A program made the translations under genes and the position numbers. A DNA stretch of 64,000 nt, taken from assembly GCF_026427355.1 (NCBI RefSeq), contig NZ_CP102664.1, positions 744,001 through 808,000 on the forward strand. The letters run 5' to 3'. Below, in pieces: positions 36,116-46,345 of the stretch (its first letter is position 1; every line of letters starts with the position of its first letter). Source of the stretch: Sphingobium sp. JS3065. GTDB lineage: Bacteria; Pseudomonadota; Alphaproteobacteria; Sphingomonadales; Sphingomonadaceae. The notes under the pieces are model-generated. The model was not told the origin of the DNA and ran no database searches. It worked only from the letters and a program-made list of their open reading frames with translations.

Positions 36116-39100
36116 ATGGCCCGTTATTTCATCGACAGGCCCATCTTCGCATGGGTCATCGCCATCGTCATCATGCTGGCCGGTGTGCTGGCGCTGCGGT
36201 CGCTGGCCGTCGCCCAGTTTCCCCAAATCGCGCCGCCCGCAGTGGTGGTGACCACCAGCTATCCCGGCGCTAACGCCGAAACGCTGGAAAGCACGACAAC
36301 GCAGATCATCGAACAACAGCTCAAGGGCATCGATCATCTCCGTTATTTTGCATCGAGCAGCGATTCCGCCGGCAACCTGACCATCACCCTGACTTTCGAA
36401 CAGGGCACGGACGCCGACATCGCGCAGGTGCAGGTGCAGAACAAGCTGGCGCAGGCGACTCCGCTCCTGCCGCAGGAAGTGCAGCAGCAGGGCCTGCGCG
36501 TCACCAAGTCGTCCTCCACTTTCCTGATGGTCATGGCCGTCTATTCCGAAGACGGCATTCACGATCAACTGGATGCGGGCGACTTCGTCGCCTCCACGCT
36601 CCAGGATCCGATCAGCCGCGTCGACGGCGTGGGCGACACCCAGTTACTCGGCGCGCAATATGCGATGCGCATCTGGCTCGACCCCTATAAGATGGCCAAT
36701 CTGGGCATCGCCACGGGGGACGTGAAATCGGCCATCCGGGCGCAGAATGCGCAGGTTTCGGCGGGGCAGATCGGTGGTACGCCCTCGCCCAGGGGACAGG
36801 CGTTGAACGCGACGGTGACGGCGCAGTCGCGGTTGAAGACGCCCGAAGAGTTCCGCCAGATCAGATTGCGTGACAATGGCAATGGGTCCGTCGTCCATCT
36901 GTCGGATGTCGCCAGGGTCGAGATGGGCGCGGAGACCTACAGCTTTGCGGCGAAGTTCAACGGCCACCCCGCCGCCGGTTTCGCCATCAGGCTGGCACCC
37001 GGCGCCAATGCGCTGGATACCGTCGAAGGCGTCAAGAGCCAGGTCGCCGAACTGTCCAAATCCTTTCCGCCTTGGGTCAAATATGATTTCCCGGTCGACA
37101 ATTCGACCTTCGTGAAGCTGTCGGTGGAACAGGTCATCAGCACCCTGTTCGAGGCGATACTGCTTGTCTTCGTGGTGATGTTCGTGTTCCTGCAAAACTG
37201 GCGCGCCACGTTGATCCCGACTATCGCGGTGCCGGTGGTGCTGCTGGGGTCGTTCGCCGTCCTCTATGTGGCAGGCTTCACCATCAACACGCTGACCCTG
37301 TTCGGCATGGTGCTGGCGATCGGCCTGCTGGTGGACGACGCCATCGTCGTGGTCGAAAATGTCGAGCGCATCATCCAGGAGGAAGGACTCAGTCCGAAGG
37401 AAGCCGCGAAAAAGTCGATGGATGAAATCAGCGGCGCGCTGATCGGCATCGGCCTGGTGCTTTCGGCGGTGTTTCTGCCCATGGCGTTCTTCGGCGGGTC
37501 GACCGGCGTGATCTTCCGCCAATTTTCCATCACCATCGTTTCCGCGATGGTGCTGTCGGTGCTGGTGGCGTTGATTTTGACGCCCGCGCTTTGCGCGACG
37601 ATATTGCGGCCAAGGGGGCACAGCCATATCTGGACCGGCTTTTTCGGTTCGCGCTTCGGCCGTTTCTTCGATTGGTTCAACCGGACCTTCGACCGCAGCG
37701 TCGTCCGTTATGGCAGGTCGGTGGAAAAGGTCGAGCGCCGCTGGGGCCGAACGATGCTGGTCTATGGGCTGATCGTGATCGGCATGGGTCTGGTCTTCCT
37801 GCGCCTGCCGGGCGGTTTTCTGCCCGACGAGGATCAGGGGGTCATCATCAACCAGGTGTCCCTGCCGACCGGATCGACGCTGGAGGAAACGGAACGGACC
37901 CTGGCCAGGGTGCGCGATCATTATATGATCGATGAAAAGAAGAATGTCGCGGCCGTCTTCACCATTGCGGGTTTCGGTTTCGTGGGGCAGGGGCAGAATG
38001 TCGGCATCGTCTTCGTCCGGATGAAGGACTGGTCCAAACGCAAGGGCAGGGACAATAATGTATCGGCCATCGCGCTCCGCGCCAATGGCGCCTTCCGCAA
38101 GATTTCCGCCGGTATGGCGATCGCCTTCGTGCCGCCCGCCGTCCAGGAATTGGGCAATGCGACCGGTTTCGACTTCCAGCTCGTGGACCGGGGCAATCTG
38201 GGCCATGACAAGATGGTGGAGGCGCGCAACCAGTTGCTGGGCATGGCTATGGCCGACAAGCGGCTGGCGCAGGTGCGGCCCAATGGCCTGGAAGATACGC
38301 CGCAGATCAAGCTGAACGTGGATCAGGCGGCGGCGGGCGCGCTGGGCATTGCCCAGTCCGACGTCAACGACACGATCAGCACTGCGATGGGCAGCAGCTA
38401 TATCAACGACTTCATCGATCGTGACCGGGTGAAGCGCGTCTATGTGCAGGCCGATGCGCCCTTCCGCACCGCGCCTGATTCAATTGGCGCGCTGCATGTG
38501 CGGGGCAGCGGTGGCGCGATGGCGCCGATATCCTCCTTCGCGACCACCGAATGGATATATGGTCCGGCCAAGCTGGAGCGCTTCAACGGCGTGCCGTCGA
38601 TGCAGATCATGGGCGCGCCCGCGCCGGGCGTTTCGACCGGCAAGGCGATGGAGGCGATGGAGGAAATGGCCGCCAAGCTGCCCGCGGGCGTCGGATATGA
38701 ATGGAACGGCATTTCCTATGAGGAAAAGACCTCTGGCGGGCAGGCGCCGGCACTCTATGCGCTGTCGATGCTGATCGTCTTCCTGTGCCTGGCCGCGCTG
38801 TATGAAAGCTGGTCGGTGCCGATCGCGGTCATGCTGGTGGTTCCGTTGGGCGTGTTCGGCGCGGTGCTGGCGGCGATGCTGGCTGGACTCAACAACGACA
38901 TCTACCTTCAGGTCGGCCTGATCACGACGATCGGCGTGTCGGCCAAGAATGCGATCCTGATCGTGGAATTCGCCGAGGAAAAGATGCGGGCAGGCCTGCC
39001 GCCTGCGCAGGCGGCGTTGGAGGCGGGCAAGCTGCGTCTGCGCCCGATCCTGATGACCAGCTTCGCCTTCATCTTCGGCGTGCTGCCGCTTGCGGTGGCG

Positions 39101-39292
39101 AAGGGGGCGGGTGCGGGCGGTCAGAACGCCATCGGCACGGCCGTGGTCGGCGGCATGCTGGCTGCGACGGTACTCGCCATCTTCTTCGTGCCGGTCTTCT
39201 TCACCGTGGTGAAGCGGTTGTTCCGCGAATATCATGGTCGGGATGAAGGTGGGCATGAGGGGAGCGCTCCGCTGGCGCCCCAGGAGGCATGA
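36116..39292 (+). CDS. RND multidrug efflux permease (HAE1 family, AcrB-like)
   Basis: A 1058-aa, twelve-helix proton-driven pump. It begins [20 protein letters not shown], has the proton-relay [16 protein letters not shown] (Asp pair about residues 407-408) and the TM10 lysine segment [13 protein letters not shown]. Two large periplasmic loops form the porter and docking domains. It starts 3 nt after the adaptor stop. Substrate range cannot be inferred, but hydrophobic antibiotics, dyes or solvents are typical. Confidence 0.96.
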   Translation: MARYFIDRPIFAWVIAIVIMLAGVLALRSLAVAQFPQIAPPAVVVTTSYPGANAETLESTTTQIIEQQLKGIDHLRYFASSSDSAGNLTITLTFEQGTDADIAQVQVQNKLAQATPLLPQEVQQQGLRVTKSSSTFLMVMAVYSEDGIHDQLDAGDFVASTLQDPISRVDGVGDTQLLGAQYAMRIWLDPYKMANLGIATGDVKSAIRAQNAQVSAGQIGGTPSPRGQALNATVTAQSRLKTPEEFRQIRLRDNGNGSVVHLSDVARVEMGAETYSFAAKFNGHPAAGFAIRLAPGANALDTVEGVKSQVAELSKSFPPWVKYDFPVDNSTFVKLSVEQVISTLFEAILLVFVVMFVFLQNWRATLIPTIAVPVVLLGSFAVLYVAGFTINTLTLFGMVLAIGLLVDDAIVVVENVERIIQEEGLSPKEAAKKSMDEISGALIGIGLVLSAVFLPMAFFGGSTGVIFRQFSITIVSAMVLSVLVALILTPALCATILRPRGHSHIWTGFFGSRFGRFFDWFNRTFDRSVVRYGRSVEKVERRWGRTMLVYGLIVIGMGLVFLRLPGGFLPDEDQGVIINQVSLPTGSTLEETERTLARVRDHYMIDEKKNVAAVFTIAGFGFVGQGQNVGIVFVRMKDWSKRKGRDNNVSAIALRANGAFRKISAGMAIAFVPPAVQELGNATGFDFQLVDRGNLGHDKMVEARNQLLGMAMADKRLAQVRPNGLEDTPQIKLNVDQAAAGALGIAQSDVNDTISTAMGSSYINDFIDRDRVKRVYVQADAPFRTAPDSIGALHVRGSGGAMAPISSFATTEWIYGPAKLERFNGVPSMQIMGAPAPGVSTGKAMEAMEEMAAKLPAGVGYEWNGISYEEKTSGGQAPALYALSMLIVFLCLAALYESWSVPIAVMLVVPLGVFGAVLAAMLAGLNNDIYLQVGLITTIGVSAKNAILIVEFAEEKMRAGLPPAQAALEAGKLRLRPILMTSFAFIFGVLPLAVAKGAGAGGQNAIGTAVVGGMLAATVLAIFFVPVFFTVVKRLFREYHGRDEGGHEGSAPLAPQEA

Positions 39293-39294
39293 GG

Positions 39295-40698
39295 ATGGAC
39301 AGGATCAAGCTCTTCCCGGCCGCTGCTCTCGCGTTGACGCTTGCGGCCTGCGACATGGCGCCCAAATATGTGCGACCCGCGCTGCCCGTGCCGGAATCCA
39401 GCCCGCAAGGGCCGGCCTATGCCGTGGGCGACGGGCAGGCGATCGTTCCGGCCGACACTGGCTGGAAGGATTTCTTCGTCGATCCCCGCCTCGTCCGGGT
39501 GATCGAAACGTCCCTCGCCAACAATCGCGACCTTCGCGTGGCGCTCGCCAATGTCGAGCAGGCGCGGGCGCAATATAAGGTTCGGCGAGCGGATATCTTT
39601 CCAACACTTGGCGCCAATGGCGGCGCGACCTATCAGGATCAGCCCTTCGCCCAGCAGGGCGTGTCGGGGCGCACGGACATCTACACCGCTTCGGTCGGCG
39701 TGTCGGCCTGGGAAATCGACCTGTTCGGGCGGGTGCGCAACCTGACCAAGGCGGCGCAGGAGCAATATTTCGCCTCGGTCGAGAACCGCAACGCCGCGCA
39801 GACCGCGCTTATCGCGGAGGTGGCCAATGCCTGGCTCAGCATGGCGGCGGATCAGGAGCGGTTGAAGATCGCGCGCGATCTGGAACAGGCCTTTGGCCAG
39901 ACGCTGAACCTCACCAGGGCGCGCTTTGCGAAGGGGATCGCGTCGGAACTGGAAGTGCGGCAGGCGCAGACCAGCCATGACCAGGCGCGATCCGACATCG
40001 CCCAGGCGACGACCCTGGTGGCGCAGGACCAGAATGCGCTGAACCTGCTGGCAGGGGGGACCGTGCCCGCCGAAGACCTGCCGACGGCAATGCCGGAGGG
40101 GGATGTGACGCTGGCCAATCTACCGTCCGACCTGCCCTCCGCGGCTTTGCTGCGCCGCCCCGACATCATGGCGGCTGAGCATCAATTGGCGGCCGCCAAT
40201 GCCAATATCGGCGCGGCACGGGCGGCTTTCTTTCCCAATATATCGCTGACGGCCGCATTCGGGACGATCAGCCTGGGCCTTTCCAACCTGTTCAAGTCGG
40301 GCAGCGATTATTGGTCCGTTGCCCCATCGGCCAGCCTGCCGATCTTCGATTTCGGGCGCAACCAGGGCAACCTGCGTTATGCGCGGGCGACCTACGACGC
40401 CATGGTCGCGACCTATGAAAAGAGCGTGCAGACCGGCTTTCGCGAGGTGGCCGATGCCCTGGCCCGTCGCGGCACGATGACGGCGCAGGTGGAGGCTCAG
40501 ACATCCTTGCGGGATTCGGCGCGGGTCGGCTATCGCCTGTCCGAAGCGCGGTTCAAGGCAGGCGTGGACGCCTTCCTGACCACGCTGGATGCGCAACGTA
40601 CGCTCTACGGCGCGGAGCGAAGCCTGGTCGCGACGCGACTTACGCAGGCGACGAACATGGTCGAACTGTATCGCGCCATGGGCGGCGGCCTGCGATAA
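39295..40698 (+). CDS. Outer-membrane efflux channel (NodT/OprM-type lipoprotein)
   Basis: A 467-aa TolC-like channel with a lipobox LTLAAC (Cys about 17). Two repeats of the outer-membrane efflux domain are seen (AQTALIAEVANAWLSMAADQ and YEKSVQTGFREVADAL), as well as the NodT hallmark LPSDLPSAALLRRPDIMAAE. ATG 39295 is 7 nt after GGAGG; ATG 39289, overlapping the pump stop, is the alternative. It completes the tripartite efflux operon. Confidence 0.94.
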   Translation: MDRIKLFPAAALALTLAACDMAPKYVRPALPVPESSPQGPAYAVGDGQAIVPADTGWKDFFVDPRLVRVIETSLANNRDLRVALANVEQARAQYKVRRADIFPTLGANGGATYQDQPFAQQGVSGRTDIYTASVGVSAWEIDLFGRVRNLTKAAQEQYFASVENRNAAQTALIAEVANAWLSMAADQERLKIARDLEQAFGQTLNLTRARFAKGIASELEVRQAQTSHDQARSDIAQATTLVAQDQNALNLLAGGTVPAEDLPTAMPEGDVTLANLPSDLPSAALLRRPDIMAAEHQLAAANANIGAARAAFFPNISLTAAFGTISLGLSNLFKSGSDYWSVAPSASLPIFDFGRNQGNLRYARATYDAMVATYEKSVQTGFREVADALARRGTMTAQVEAQTSLRDSARVGYRLSEARFKAGVDAFLTTLDAQRTLYGAERSLVATRLTQATNMVELYRAMGGGLR

Positions 40699-40778
40699 TC
40701 CTTGACCGCAAGGACCGGGAAGGCGGCCTTGTTGTCATGCTCTATGCTGACGCCGTCATCTGGTGGAAAGGATGGGGC

Positions 40779-41264
40779 ATGAATTACATATATCGGACGA
40801 TGGCCTCTCCCGTCGGTGAACTGACACTGGTGGCGAGTGAAGCGGGGCTGGCGGCGGTCCTGTGGGAAAAGGACGACCCCAGGCGCGTTCGCCTGGAGCC
40901 GCGGGTCGAGAGCGGCGATCACCCCTTGCTGGATGCGGCCGGGCGGCAGCTAGGCGAATATTTCGCCGGATACCGGCAGGTGTTCGACCTGCCGCTCGAT
41001 TTCAAGGGCACGGATTTCCAGAAAAACGTCTGGGCGGCCCTGCTGACCATCCCTTTCGGCGAAACGCGCAGCTATGCGGATATTGCGCGCCAGATCGGAA
41101 AGCCTTCCGCCTGCCGGGCCGTCGGGGCCGCGAATGGGCGCAATCCGATTTCGATCATCGCCCCCTGCCACCGCGTCGTGGGCGCCAACGGGGCGCTGAC
41201 GGGGTTCGCCGGTGGGTTGAAAGCCAAGCAATATCTGCTTGGATTGGAAGGACGACCGTTCTGA
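40779..41264 (+). CDS. ogt: Methylated-DNA-[protein]-cysteine S-methyltransferase
   Basis: A 161-aa suicide DNA repair protein removing alkyl groups from O6-alkylguanine. The active-site motif ISIIAPCHRVVGANG (PCHRV) lies near residue 128, preceded by the helix-turn-helix RSYADIARQIGKPSACRAVG. AAGGA lies 6 nt before ATG 40779. It stands after the efflux operon and is the last intact core gene before the accessory region. Confidence 0.94.
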   Translation: MNYIYRTMASPVGELTLVASEAGLAAVLWEKDDPRRVRLEPRVESGDHPLLDAAGRQLGEYFAGYRQVFDLPLDFKGTDFQKNVWAALLTIPFGETRSYADIARQIGKPSACRAVGAANGRNPISIIAPCHRVVGANGALTGFAGGLKAKQYLLGLEGRPF

Positions 41265-41440
41265 CAGCCATTGGAAAATGGCGCATCCGGGAGGATGGGA
41301 ACCTCCACCCTTTGCCTTCGGAGCGACATTGGGCTCGAAGCGCGGGCGGCGAGCCGGATTAAGCATCCGCCTTGTCACGCCATCCTACCTGGCCTGTCCA
41401 GCAGCCATCCTCTCCACCAGTTTCCCAATTGGATAGCAAA

Positions 41441-41764
41441 ATGGCCCGAACGATAGCGTCGCAGGATGCGCTTTCGGAATTAGTCGTGGCGGAATTGCGC
41501 CCGGGGGCATCGGTTTCGTCCGATGAGGAGATAAGGGAATATATAAGGCAAAGCGGCCAGACGTCCTATCATCCGATCGGCACTTGCAAGATGGGACATG
41601 ACGATCTGGCGGTGGTTGATGATCAGTTGCGTGTCAGGGGGATCGAGGGGCTTCGGATTGTCGATGCCTCGATCATGCCGACCATGCCGTCCCCGAATAG
41701 CAACGCGGCTGCCCTGATGATCGGGGAGAAGGGGGCCGATCTTATTCGCCAGGCGGCGGCGTAA
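41441..41764 (+). pseudogene. 3' fragment of a GMC-family oxidoreductase
   Basis: About 107 codons match only the C-terminal end of GMC flavoprotein dehydrogenases (choline or alcohol dehydrogenase type). The typical blocks are LVVAELRPGASVSSDEEI, TSYHPIGTCKMGHD with the catalytic His, VRGIEGLRIVDASIMPTMPS and NSNAAALMIGEKGADLI. The FAD-binding N-terminus of about 400 residues is missing. The 175 bp between ogt and this fragment show no gene. It is a relic of a deletion or insertion boundary. Confidence 0.8.
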
Positions 41765-41805
41765 GGCCGCTCCCATCACGCATTCCAAATCCCGGAGAGG
41801 TTCAC

Positions 41806-42780
41806 TTGGCAGAGATCGTTCAGCGTTGCGAAAAAGCAATATCGCTCGGCCTGGGATGGCTTGTCGGCCGCGTATCGGAGAAGGGCGAGCTTGAAGGCAG
41901 CGAGAACGTTTTGTTCGGCTATTACAAGTCCCTCCTGACATTCACAGTTGCCGGCCGCTATCTGGAGGCGGAGCGCGTTGCGCATAAGATCAAACGGTAC
42001 TTCTACAAGGACGGCCTGTTCGGCGGCGAACAATATCCGGCTGCAGCGGTCGGCCCGATCTACCGGGATTCGTGGCTGACCTGGGGGGCGCATCTTGCCG
42101 GGCGCTATGACATGTCGGTTCCGGCGGTGAACGCGATCCGCGGGCAGCTTTGCAAGATCACGGGCGCCGTTCTGGCCGACGGATCGGGACCGACTATCGA
42201 TATCGGCTTGACCTGCTGCGCCCTGACGGCGCTTCTCGCGGCGGGGAAGAGCGATGAGGTCATGAAGGAGGCCGAACTGGTTCGCGCGCTTGTCGAAGAT
42301 CAGCCTGAACACGAAAAGGCCTTTTATTTTCGGTGGTCGGCTGAGGGCGGATTCATAAAACCGGCCGCCGATGAGGATGGAAAGGCGTGGACGATCCAGC
42401 GGGCGGAAGGCGGGCAGATCTACTGGTATCTTGGGTATTCGCTCGCGCTCATGGCCCAGATGTATCGGCTGACGGGCGAACGCAAATGGATCGATGCGGC
42501 GGACAAGCTGCTGGCGTTCGTGAACGGCTGTCATCCCGGAATATTTGCGTCGACCTCCAACGGCAAGATCGCCTGGGGCTGCGCGGAGATATTCCTGTTG
42601 ACCGGCGATACGCGATTCAGGGATGCTTCGGCGCGCATGACGGCATGGATCTGCGACGTGCAGGCGAAGGATGGCCGATGGTTCAGATCGCCCGACCAGA
42701 CGATCCCCGTCGCGTTCGACGCCACATTCGAGCGCGTCTTCTATCTCAGTCGGATCGCGCGGGCTCTCCAGCCGCAATAG
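41806..42780 (+). CDS. Unrecognised protein, possibly alpha/alpha-barrel
   Basis: A 324-aa protein starting with TTG at 41806, 5 nt after GGAGAGG. It has no signal peptide. Repeated helical pairs such as LFGYYKSLLTFTVAGRYLEA, IDIGLTCCALTALLAAGK, YWYLGYSLALMAQMYRLTG and KLLAFVNGCHPGIFAS, with many aromatic residues, suggest an alpha6/alpha6 toroid like those of glycoside hydrolases or terpene cyclases. I do not recognise a family. It lies between the GMC relic and an aldehyde dehydrogenase, so a catabolic enzyme is plausible. Confidence 0.7.
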   Translation: MAEIVQRCEKAISLGLGWLVGRVSEKGELEGSENVLFGYYKSLLTFTVAGRYLEAERVAHKIKRYFYKDGLFGGEQYPAAAVGPIYRDSWLTWGAHLAGRYDMSVPAVNAIRGQLCKITGAVLADGSGPTIDIGLTCCALTALLAAGKSDEVMKEAELVRALVEDQPEHEKAFYFRWSAEGGFIKPAADEDGKAWTIQRAEGGQIYWYLGYSLALMAQMYRLTGERKWIDAADKLLAFVNGCHPGIFASTSNGKIAWGCAEIFLLTGDTRFRDASARMTAWICDVQAKDGRWFRSPDQTIPVAFDATFERVFYLSRIARALQPQ

Positions 42781-42869
42781 GATGAATGCAATCCGGCGCG
42801 CAGCCCGGCAATGTCCGGGGGCATGCAGCCGGGGCCGCCGGCTTTTGCCGGGGATATGGGAGAACGGCC

Positions 42870-44306
42870 GTGGTGAAACTCAAAGACGTCTATCCGCTCT
42901 ATCTCAACAACAGAGCGGTGCAGCCGAATGCCGACCTGGCGGTGACCGACAAGTTCACCGGCGAGGTCGCTTTTCGCACCGCGCTTGCGACCGTGGACAT
43001 CATTGCAGAGGCCATCGCGGGCGCGGTGCGCGCCGCCGAGCCGATGGCGCGGCTGGCGAGCTTCGAAAGGCGCGACGTGCTCACCCATTGCGTCACGCGC
43101 TTTCAGGAGCGCTTCGACGAACTCGCCTATGCTTTGTGCGTCGAGGCAGGCAAGCCGATCGCCGACAGCGAGGGGGAGGTCAGCCGGTTGATCGACACCT
43201 TCCGCATCGCCGCCGAAGAAACCGTGCGCAACTATGGCGAGATACAGCCGCTCGACATTTCAGCCCGCGCCAAGGGCTATATGGGGATGTGGAAGCGCGT
43301 GCCGATCGGCCCATGCAGCTTCATCTCGCCATTCAACTTCCCCCTCAACCTCGCGGCGCACAAGATCGCCCCGGCCATCGCCATCGGGTGCCCCTTCGTG
43401 ATGAAGCCCGCGTCGCTCACCCCCCTGGGCGCGATCATCATGGGAGAGGTGCTCGCGGAGTGCGATATCCTGCCTGAGGGCGCGTTCAGCATTCTGCCTG
43501 CATCGCGTGCGGGCGCCGACCTGTTCACCACCGACGACCGGCTGAAGCTGCTCAGCTTCACGGGTTCACCGGCTGTCGGCTGGGATTTGAAGGCGCGGGC
43601 AGGCAAGAAGAAGGTCGTGCTCGAACTCGGCGGCAATGCGGCGGTCGTCGTCGACAAGGACGCTGACCTCGACCATGCGCTCGCGCGGATTATCTTTGGC
43701 GGCTATTATCAATCGGGACAAAGCTGCATCCATGTGCAGCGCGTGATCATCCACGAGGATATTTACGACACGTTCCGCGACATGCTCACCGTGAAGGTCA
43801 AGGCGCTGAAATCGGGCGATCCCAAGCTTCGCGACACGTTCATCGGGCCCATGATCTCGGTCAGCGAGGCCCAGCGGCTGAAAGGCTGGATCGACGATGC
43901 GGTTGCCGCAGGCGCGACCTTGCTCGCAGGCGGCGGGTGCGAGGGCAATATGCTCGAAGCCGCCTTGCTGGAAGACGTTCCCGGCAACACCGACCTGGTG
44001 CGCGAGGAAGCTTTCGGCCCGGTGGTCATTCTTTCGAAATTCACCGACTGGGCGGCTGCGCTCGCCGAGGTCAACGACAGCAAGTTCGGGCTTCAGGCGG
44101 GCCTGTTCACGCGAGACATCCACAAGGTGCTCGACGCATGGGATCATCTCGACGTCGGCGGCATCGTCGTCAACGACGTGTCGAGCTACCGCGTCGACAA
44201 CATGCCCTATGGCGGGGTCAAGGACAGCGGACTGGGTCGGGAAGGCGTGCGCTTCGCGATCGAGGATATGAGCGAAATCCGGAACCTGGTGATCCGGCGA
44301 AACTGA
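42870..44306 (+). CDS. NAD(P)-dependent aldehyde dehydrogenase
   Basis: A 478-aa ALDH-superfamily enzyme, full length. It has the cofactor segments FISPFNFPLNLAAHKIAPA and FTGSPAVGWDLKARAG, the general base in VVLELGGNAAVVVD and the nucleophile in YYQSGQSCIHVQRV. The start is read as GTG 42870, 7 nt after GGGAG; GTG 42873 is adjacent. The frame open from 42786 is longer but lacks a ribosome site. Resemblance is to the broad succinate-semialdehyde/glyceraldehyde group. The substrate is unknown. Confidence 0.88.
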   Translation: MVKLKDVYPLYLNNRAVQPNADLAVTDKFTGEVAFRTALATVDIIAEAIAGAVRAAEPMARLASFERRDVLTHCVTRFQERFDELAYALCVEAGKPIADSEGEVSRLIDTFRIAAEETVRNYGEIQPLDISARAKGYMGMWKRVPIGPCSFISPFNFPLNLAAHKIAPAIAIGCPFVMKPASLTPLGAIIMGEVLAECDILPEGAFSILPASRAGADLFTTDDRLKLLSFTGSPAVGWDLKARAGKKKVVLELGGNAAVVVDKDADLDHALARIIFGGYYQSGQSCIHVQRVIIHEDIYDTFRDMLTVKVKALKSGDPKLRDTFIGPMISVSEAQRLKGWIDDAVAAGATLLAGGGCEGNMLEAALLEDVPGNTDLVREEAFGPVVILSKFTDWAAALAEVNDSKFGLQAGLFTRDIHKVLDAWDHLDVGGIVVNDVSSYRVDNMPYGGVKDSGLGREGVRFAIEDMSEIRNLVIRRN

Positions 44307-44340
44307 CCGGATCATGGCCGGTCGAAGCTATGGGCGCGAT

Positions 44341-44358
44341 CCGGGGCTATCGCCCCGG
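44341..44358. terminator. Hairpin between convergent genes
   Basis: A perfect 7-bp stem, CCGGGGC-TATC-GCCCCGG, sits in the 96-bp gap between the aldehyde dehydrogenase and the convergent CoA-transferase gene. It lacks a T-run. It could terminate weakly in both directions. Confidence 0.3.
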
Positions 44359-44402
44359 CATCGCTGTTCCCATGGCAGACGGCCGGTTCATGCACCGAAG
44401 GC

Positions 44403-45038
44403 TTATATCGTGTAATCCGCTTCGGTGAGGGCGCGGACCTGATCGGGATCGACGCCGGGCGCGCATTCGATCAGGCGGAAGCCGCTGCTCCGGTTCTCAC
44501 GCGAAAAGACGGCAAGATCGGTTATCAACATGTCGACGACTCCCGACCCGGTCAAGGGCATGGTGCAGCTCTTGCGGAATTTCGGCGTTCCGTCGCGCGC
44601 GACATGATCCATGACCACGATGATGCGCCGGACGCCCGCGACGAGATCTATCGCGCCGCCCATGCCCTTCACCATTTTTCCCGGAACCATCCAGTTGGCG
44701 ATGTCGCCATTTTCCGCGACCTCCATCGCGGTGAGGACCGAAAGGTCGATATGACCGCCGCGGATCATGCCGAAACTGTCGTCGGAAGACACATAGCTCG
44801 TGCCCGCAAGCTCGGTGATGGTCTCCTTGCCGGCGTTGATGATATCGGCGTCGACGTGCGCGGCATCGGGATAGGGGCCAAGGCCCAGCATGCCGTTTTC
44901 CGAGTGGAGCGTCACGTCCATGCCGGCGGGTATATTGTCGGCGACCAGCGTAGGAATGCCGATGCCAAGATTGACGTAGAAGCCGTCGCGCAGTTCGCGC
45001 GCCGCGCGGGCGGCCATGTCGTTCCGGGTCCAGGGCAT
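44403..45038 (-). CDS. scoB: 3-oxoacid CoA-transferase subunit B
   Basis: A 211-aa subunit of succinyl-CoA:3-ketoacid CoA-transferase. It contains the catalytic glutamate region VTLHSENGMLGLGPYP (Glu about 47), the NLGIGIPTLVAD loop and GGAIDLVAGVRRIIVVMDH. AAGGAGG lies shortly before ATG 45038. The A-subunit gene 1 nt upstream is frameshifted, so the enzyme is probably inactive unless the shift is a sequencing error or is bypassed. Confidence 0.92.
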   Translation of the reverse strand: MPWTRNDMAARAARELRDGFYVNLGIGIPTLVADNIPAGMDVTLHSENGMLGLGPYPDAAHVDADIINAGKETITELAGTSYVSSDDSFGMIRGGHIDLSVLTAMEVAENGDIANWMVPGKMVKGMGGAIDLVAGVRRIIVVMDHVARDGTPKFRKSCTMPLTGSGVVDMLITDLAVFSRENRSSGFRLIECAPGVDPDQVRALTEADYTI

Positions 45039-45039
45039 G

Positions 45040-45722
45040 TCAAACCTCCTTGCGCACGATGCGCTTCTCGATGCGCTTCTCGTTCCGTTCGGCAGGTATC
45101 AGCCGTTGCACGAAAATGCCGGGCGTGTGGACATGGTCGGGATCGATCGCGCCCGCGGGAAGCAGTTCCTCGACCTCGGCGACCGTGATACGGCTGGATG
45201 TCGCCACCATCGGGTTGAAGTTGCGCGCTGTCTTGCGATAGACGAGATTGCCCTTCTCGTCGCCGCGCCAGGCCTGACGATGGCAAGATCGGCCGTCAGC
45301 CCGGTCTCCAGGATATAGCGTTCGCCGTTGAAGATTTTTTCTTCCTTGCCGTCGGCCACGATCGTTCCGACGCCCGTTCGCGTGCAAAAACCGGCAATCC
45401 CCGCACCACCGGCGCGGAGCCGCTCGGCAAGCGTGCCCTGCGGATTGAATTCAAGTTCGAGAGCGCCGGTCAGATACTGGCGCTCGAACTCCTTGTTTTC
45501 TCCGACATAGGAGGAGATCATCTTGCGCACCTGCCGGTTCTGGAGCAGCAGGCCCAGGCCGAAATCAATGACGGTGAGATCCTTGACGCCGCTTCGGCGG
45601 ATCTCGTGGAACAACGTTTCCGGAATGCCACAGAGGCCAAAACCCCCGGCGGAGATGGTCATCCCGTCAAAGAGCAGGCCCGAAAGGGCGTCACCGGCTG
45701 TATCGTAAAGTTTTCTCGCCAT
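45040..45722 (-). pseudogene. scoA: 3-oxoacid CoA-transferase subunit A, frameshifted
   Basis: The frame from ATG 45722 gives the typical N-terminal 150 residues (GMTISAGGFGLCGIPE, FNPQGTLAERLRAGGAG, GERYILETGLTADLAIV). Homology then jumps to another frame (WRGDEKGNLVYRKTARNF, then VEELLPAGAIDPDHVHTPGI) that ends at 45040. One base appears to be missing near 45268-45276, where GTCAGGCCTGG should read with one more G or A. The original length would be about 228 codons. The partner subunit B is intact. Confidence 0.85.
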
Positions 45723-45732
45723 GTCGTTGGAC

Positions 45733-46345
45733 TCACAAGCTGCTGAGGAGGTGGCCGCCGTCGACCTCGATGACCGAACCGGTCATATAGGAGGCGGCAT
45801 CGGAGGCGAGGAGGAGGAGCGGTCCGTCGAGATCGCTCAAATTTCCAAGGCGGCGCTGGGGAATGCGCTTGATCATGGCCTGTCCGGCGTCATTCTGGAA
45901 GAAGCCGGCGTTGAGGTCGGTGCCGATATAGCCGGGCGCCAGCGCGTTGACGCGGATGCCGAAGCGGGCAAGCTCAAGCGCGGCGTTGGATGACCGCAGC
46001 CTTGGATACCGCGTAGGAGGCGATGCCGCCCGCCTGCCTCAGCCCGGTGATCGACGCGATATTGACGATCGACCCGCCTTCTCGGCGCTTCATCCCGCGT
46101 GCCGCCACCTGCGTCGCCCGGAACATGCCCTTCACATTGGTGTCGAAGACATCGTCCCAGTCGCTCTCGCGATGATCGAGGAAGGATGCGTCGCGCACGA
46201 TGCCCGCATTGTTGATGAGAATGTCAGTCGCCTCGATCTCCTACGCGGCCGCATCGATGCTGTCGGCGGAGGCGATGTCGAGGGCGACCGCCCGGCACGT
46301 GCCACCGGCAGCGGCGATTTCGGCGGCGACGGTATCGAGGGCGTC
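45733..46345 (-). pseudogene. Short-chain dehydrogenase/reductase, degenerate
   Basis: SDR remnants span two frames. The 5' part reads LDTVAAEIAAAGG, then LINNAGIVRDASF and SIVNIASITGLRQAGGIASY with the YAVSK catalytic Tyr/Lys. The 3' part, in another frame from about 45990, reads FGIRVNALAPGYIGTDLN and ends SVIEVDGGHLL. An in-frame TAG lies at 46241-46243, and the shift occurs just after AAVIQ near 45985-45995. The N-terminal Rossmann region is missing because the gene is cut at about 46345. Confidence 0.83.

Noticed and set aside
41806..42780. Calling the 324-aa protein a terpene cyclase or glycoside hydrolase
   Set aside because: No catalytic motif of either group could be identified, so only the possible fold is mentioned.
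42786..42869. 28-codon N-terminal extension of the aldehyde dehydrogenase
   Set aside because: It lacks a ribosome site and homology-like character; GTG 42870 has GGGAG at 7 nt.
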